This document shows, piece by piece, positions 61,588 to 64,000 of a stretch of 64,000 bases of DNA. The notes beneath the pieces are model-generated. The model did no database searches and was not told the origin of the DNA. It saw nothing but the letters and a program-made list of their open reading frames with translations. Made by a program: the position numbers and the translations under genes. The stretch's first letter is position 1, and each line of letters opens with the position of its first letter. The stretch is from Micromonospora sp. NBRC 110009 (GTDB lineage: Bacteria; Actinomycetota; Actinomycetes; Mycobacteriales; Micromonosporaceae), in contig NZ_CP130427.1 in assembly GCF_030518795.1 (NCBI RefSeq), positions 620,001 to 684,000 on the forward strand. Direction: 5' to 3'.

Positions 61588-61630
61588 CCCGGACGAGTGG
61601 TGGGCGTACCCGGTCAGGCCAAGACGCCCC
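61588..61630 (+). promoter_or_regulatory. Guanidine-III riboswitch (ykkC-III)
   Basis: The segment contains, in order, CCGGACGAG, GGGCGTACCCGGTCAGG and CAAGACGCCC. These match the conserved ykkC-III consensus (CCGGACGAG, then GCG, then ACCCGGTCAGG and ACAAGACGGCGC). GGGCGT (61602-61607) pairs with ACGCCC (61624-61629), and the CCGG/CCGG segments can form the pseudoknot. It lies just upstream of the gdx/sugE gene, the expected target. Free guanidine should raise translation of the exporter. Confidence 0.88.
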
Positions 61631-61647
61631 GTGTGACCGCCCGTCCC

Positions 61648-61666
61648 GGCCCCGGTGGCCGGGGCC
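61648..61666 (+). promoter_or_regulatory. Expression-platform hairpin of the guanidine riboswitch
   Basis: GGCCCCGG and CCGGGGCC form a perfect 8-bp stem with a three-base loop, between the aptamer and the Shine-Dalgarno AGAGGTG of gdx. It may shape access to the ribosome binding site. Confidence 0.5.
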
Positions 61667-61685
61667 GTCCCGTCAGAGGTGACCC

Positions 61686-62000
61686 ATGGCCTGGCTCGTG
61701 CTGGTGCTCTCCGGACTGCTGGAGACCGCGTGGGCGATCGCCCTCGACCGCAGCGCCGGCTTCACCCGCCCGCTCCCCTCCGCCGTCTTCGCCGTCTCGC
61801 TGGTGGCCAGCATGGCCGGCCTGGCGTACGCGCTGCGCGACATCCCGGTCGGCACCGGCTACGCGGTCTGGGTCGGCATCGGCGCGGTCGGCACCGCGCT
61901 GGTCGGCATGCTGGCGCTCGGCGAGTCGGCCAGCCTGCCCCGGATCGCCTGCCTGCTGCTCGTGGTCGCCGGCGTGGTCGGCCTCAAGCTCTTCCACTGA
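61686..62000 (+). CDS. gdx: Guanidinium exporter Gdx (SugE-type SMR protein)
   Basis: Small multidrug resistance family protein, 104 residues, four membrane helices. The conserved membrane Glu13 lies in SGLLETAWAIALDRS, the Gdx/SugE subtype. VGTGYAVWVGIGAVGTALVG is helix 3, with the W-x-G-I pattern. With the guanidine-III riboswitch upstream, guanidinium/proton exchange is the likely activity. AGAGGTG precedes the ATG. It stands as a single gene before a small membrane protein. Confidence 0.93.
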   Translation: MAWLVLVLSGLLETAWAIALDRSAGFTRPLPSAVFAVSLVASMAGLAYALRDIPVGTGYAVWVGIGAVGTALVGMLALGESASLPRIACLLLVVAGVVGLKLFH

Positions 62001-62096
62001 TCCTCCGACCTGCCCGGACGTCCGGTTTGGACAGCGGGCCGATCCGGGTAGTTCTTCCTCGCCCCACCCGAGAGGAACCCACTGACGGAGGACACC

Positions 62097-62336
62097 ATGG
62101 CCGACATGCCCGCCACCACCCGCCCCCGCGGCAACGCCGCGCGGATCTGCACCATCCTCGGTTTCGTCTTCGCCGCCATCGCCATCTTCGTGCCGTTCCT
62201 CGGCCTGGTCGGGCTGATCCTCGGCATCGTCGGCGCGGTGCTCGGCGACAAGCCGCTCGGCTGGTACGCCGCCGTCGCGAGCGTCGTCGGCGCCGTCCTC
62301 GGCTACATCATCGCCGCCGCGATCCTGAACTCCTGA
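62097..62336 (+). CDS. Small DUF4190-like membrane protein
   Basis: A protein of 79 residues. A hydrophilic N-terminus of about 15 residues is followed by two or three hydrophobic segments (ICTILGFVFAAIAIFVPFLGLVGLILGIVGAVLG and AAVASVVGAVLGYIIAAAIL) with glycine zipper-like spacing. It resembles the small DUF4190-type membrane proteins of actinomycetes; function unknown. GGAGGA precedes the ATG at good distance. It is 96 bases after gdx and could be on the same transcript. Confidence 0.7.
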   Translation: MADMPATTRPRGNAARICTILGFVFAAIAIFVPFLGLVGLILGIVGAVLGDKPLGWYAAVASVVGAVLGYIIAAAILNS

Positions 62337-62352
62337 CCGGACCGCCAGCACC

Positions 62353-62385
62353 ACGAGGGCCCGCCGGATCCCGGCGGGCCCTCGT
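62353..62385. terminator. Bidirectional terminator between the small membrane gene and ftsK
   Basis: A perfect 15-bp stem (62353-62367 with 62371-62385) and the loop ATC, between the convergent stop codons. It is one of the strongest hairpins in the window. Confidence 0.85.
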
Positions 62386-62402
62386 CGCATGACAGGTTCG
62401 AG

Positions 62403-64000
62403 CTACTCCTCGGCGCCGCGCAGGCCGACCAGGACCTCCTCCAGCTCGTCCGGCTTGACCAGCACGTCGCGGGCCTTGGACCCCTCGGACGGGCCGACCA
62501 CGCCCCGGGTCTCCATCAGGTCCATCAGCCGGCCCGCCTTGGCGAACCCGACCCGCAGCTTGCGCTGGAGCATCGAGGTGGAGCCGAACTGCGAGGTGAC
62601 CACCAGCTCCACCGCCTGCACCAGCAGGTCCAGGTCGTCGCCGATGTCCTCGTCGATCTTCTTCTTGCTGTCCTGCGCGACGGTCAGCACGTCCGAGCGG
62701 AACTCCGGCTCGCGCTGGTCCTTGCAGAACTTCACCACGTCGTGGATCTCGCGCTCGGTCACCCAGGCGCCCTGGATCCGGATCGGCTTCGACGCCCCCA
62801 TCGGCAGGAACAGGCCGTCGCCGCGGCCGAGCAGCTTCTCCGCACCCGGCTGGTCGAGGATGACCCGGGAGTCCGCCAGCGAGGAGGTGGCGAACGCCAG
62901 CCGGGACGGCACGTTCGCCTTGATCAGGCCGGTGACCACGTCGACCGAGGGGCGCTGGGTGGCGAGCACCAGGTGGATGCCGGCGGCCCGGGCGAGCTGG
63001 GTGATCCGGACGACGGAGTCCTCCACGTCGCGCGGCGCGACCATCATCAGGTCGGCCAGCTCGTCCACGATCACCAGCAGGTACGGGTACGGCCGCAGCT
63101 CCCGCTCGCTGCCGGGCGGGGCCTTGATCTCGCCGTTGCGCACCTTGCGGTTGAAGTCGTCGATGTGCCGGACCCCGTTGGCGGCGAGGTCGTCGTAGCG
63201 CATGTCCATCTCGCGGACGACCCACTCCAGCGAGTCGGCCGCCTTCTTCGCGTTGGTCACGATCGGGGTGACCAGGTGCGGGATGCCCTCGTAGCCGGTC
63301 ATCTCGACCCGCTTCGGGTCGATCAGCAGCAGCCGCACCTCGTCCGGGGTGGCCCGGGTGAGGATCGACACGAGCAACGAGTTCAGGCAGGACGACTTGC
63401 CCGCGCCGGTGGCGCCCGCGATCAGGATGTGCGGCATCTTGGCCAGGTTGGCCACCACGTAGCCACCCTCGATGTCCTTGCCGAGCGCGACCACCATCGG
63501 GTGGTGGTCGCTGGTCGCCGCCCGCGACCGCAGCACGTCGCCGAGCGCCACGTTCTCCGGGTCGGTGTTCGGGATCTCCACGCCGACCGCGCTCTTGCCC
63601 GGGATCGGGCTGAGGATCCGCACGTCCGGCGACTTCACCGCGTACGCGATGTTGCGGGAGAGCTGGGTGATCCGCTCGACCTTGACGCCCGGGCCCAGCT
63701 CGACCTCGTACCGGGTGACCGTCGGGCCGCGGGTGAAGCCGGTGACCGCCGCGTCCACGTCGAACTGCTCGAAGACGCCGGTCAGCGCGGCGATCACCTC
63801 GTCGTTGGCCTTGCTGCGGGTCTTCGGCGCGGCGCCGCTGCCCAGCATGTTGGCCGGCGGCAGCGTGTAGTCGCCGGCCAGCCCGGTGAGCGCGAGCTGC
63901 TCCGCCCGGGTGGGCAGCGGCGAGTGCTCCGGCGGCTTGCGGCTCGCCGGCACCTTCCCGCGCGACTTGCGCGGCAGCACCAGGGTGTCCTGCAGGTCGA
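62403..64000 (-). CDS. ftsK: DNA translocase FtsK, C-terminal part (cut by window edge)
   Basis: FtsK/SpoIIIE motor that moves chromosome DNA at the division septum. About 532 C-terminal residues are present; the membrane-spanning N-terminus lies beyond the right edge and the frame remains open to base 64000. Walker [13 protein letters not shown], Walker [14 protein letters not shown] and [21 protein letters not shown] are intact. The gamma domain (winged helix, [27 protein letters not shown]) is present, so orientation sequences can be read. It may be essential for sporulation septation as well as vegetative growth. Confidence 0.96.
   Translation of the reverse strand, partial: DLQDTLVLPRKSRGKVPASRKPPEHSPLPTRAEQLALTGLAGDYTLPPANMLGSGAAPKTRSKANDEVIAALTGVFEQFDVDAAVTGFTRGPTVTRYEVELGPGVKVERITQLSRNIAYAVKSPDVRILSPIPGKSAVGVEIPNTDPENVALGDVLRSRAATSDHHPMVVALGKDIEGGYVVANLAKMPHILIAGATGAGKSSCLNSLLVSILTRATPDEVRLLLIDPKRVEMTGYEGIPHLVTPIVTNAKKAADSLEWVVREMDMRYDDLAANGVRHIDDFNRKVRNGEIKAPPGSERELRPYPYLLVIVDELADLMMVAPRDVEDSVVRITQLARAAGIHLVLATQRPSVDVVTGLIKANVPSRLAFATSSLADSRVILDQPGAEKLLGRGDGLFLPMGASKPIRIQGAWVTEREIHDVVKFCKDQREPEFRSDVLTVAQDSKKKIDEDIGDDLDLLVQAVELVVTSQFGSTSMLQRKLRVGFAKAGRLMDLMETRGVVGPSEGSKARDVLVKPDELEEVLVGLRGAEE

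Noticed and set aside
1..64000. tRNA genes or CRISPR arrays
   Set aside because: No T-loop consensus or regularly spaced repeats were found on reading both strands.

Overview
The window is a dense 64 kb piece of chromosome from a very high-GC actinomycete, most likely Micromonosporaceae (Micromonospora-like). The evidence is extreme GC bias at third codon positions, frequent GTG and TTG starts, GTGA/ATGA gene overlaps, leaderless-type promoters, the recA-recX-rny and clgR-pspA-pspM arrangements, a fused MrpA/B antiporter subunit, an Lhr helicase, UdgX and many actinobacterial DUF families. Both ends cut genes: hflX on the left and ftsK on the right. No rRNA, tRNA or CRISPR array was seen.

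Layout. 0-8 kb: hflX, an ACT-domain malic enzyme, then an extradiol-dioxygenase-like gene, miaA and dapF in one coupled unit, a DUF349 protein and miaB. 8-13.5 kb: DUF2277, an orphan gene behind a repeated half-site array, selD, and a complete four-gene glutamate-type ABC transporter. 13.5-18.2 kb: RNase Y, recX, recA (with an SOS box and a RecA-independent damage promoter) and DUF3046. 18-26.5 kb: an MFS exporter, an acyl-CoA dehydrogenase and a polyamine-type ABC operon (potA-potD-potB-potC) split by a tnpB-only insertion element. 26.5-33 kb: GNAT, a pterin dehydratase/VOC fusion, UdgX, a 42-residue membrane protein, a MocR regulator facing a flavin-oxidase/GNAT fusion, a LysE exporter and a Spo0M-like protein. 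33-42 kb: two CNNM/CorC-type transporters behind a leaderless upstream ORF, then an Mrp sodium/proton antiporter operon. 42-51 kb: Lhr helicase, a lipoprotein, a secreted TIGR03118 protein, a SAM hydrolase and an Nei glycosylase. 51-64 kb: a 1205-residue protein with a multicopper-oxidase fold that has lost its copper motifs and carries three FN3 domains, the clgR-pspA-pspM envelope-stress genes, pncC-pgsA-rimO, an ornithine cyclodeaminase-like gene, a guanidine-III riboswitch with its Gdx exporter, a small membrane protein and ftsK.

Themes. DNA-damage functions recur (recA, recX, lhr, udgX, nei, clgR). ClgR is encoded about 40 kb from a recA promoter of the class that ClgR-like regulators have been reported to recognise. 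Membrane and ion homeostasis also recurs (CNNM, Mrp, Psp, pgsA). The most unusual local structures are the tnpB element placed exactly in the potB/potC stop-start overlap while keeping a ribosome binding site for potC, the copper-less oxidase/FN3 protein, the proline-containing leaderless upstream ORF before a CNNM gene, and the guanidine-III riboswitch. All functions are read from sequence motifs and family knowledge; no searches were run.
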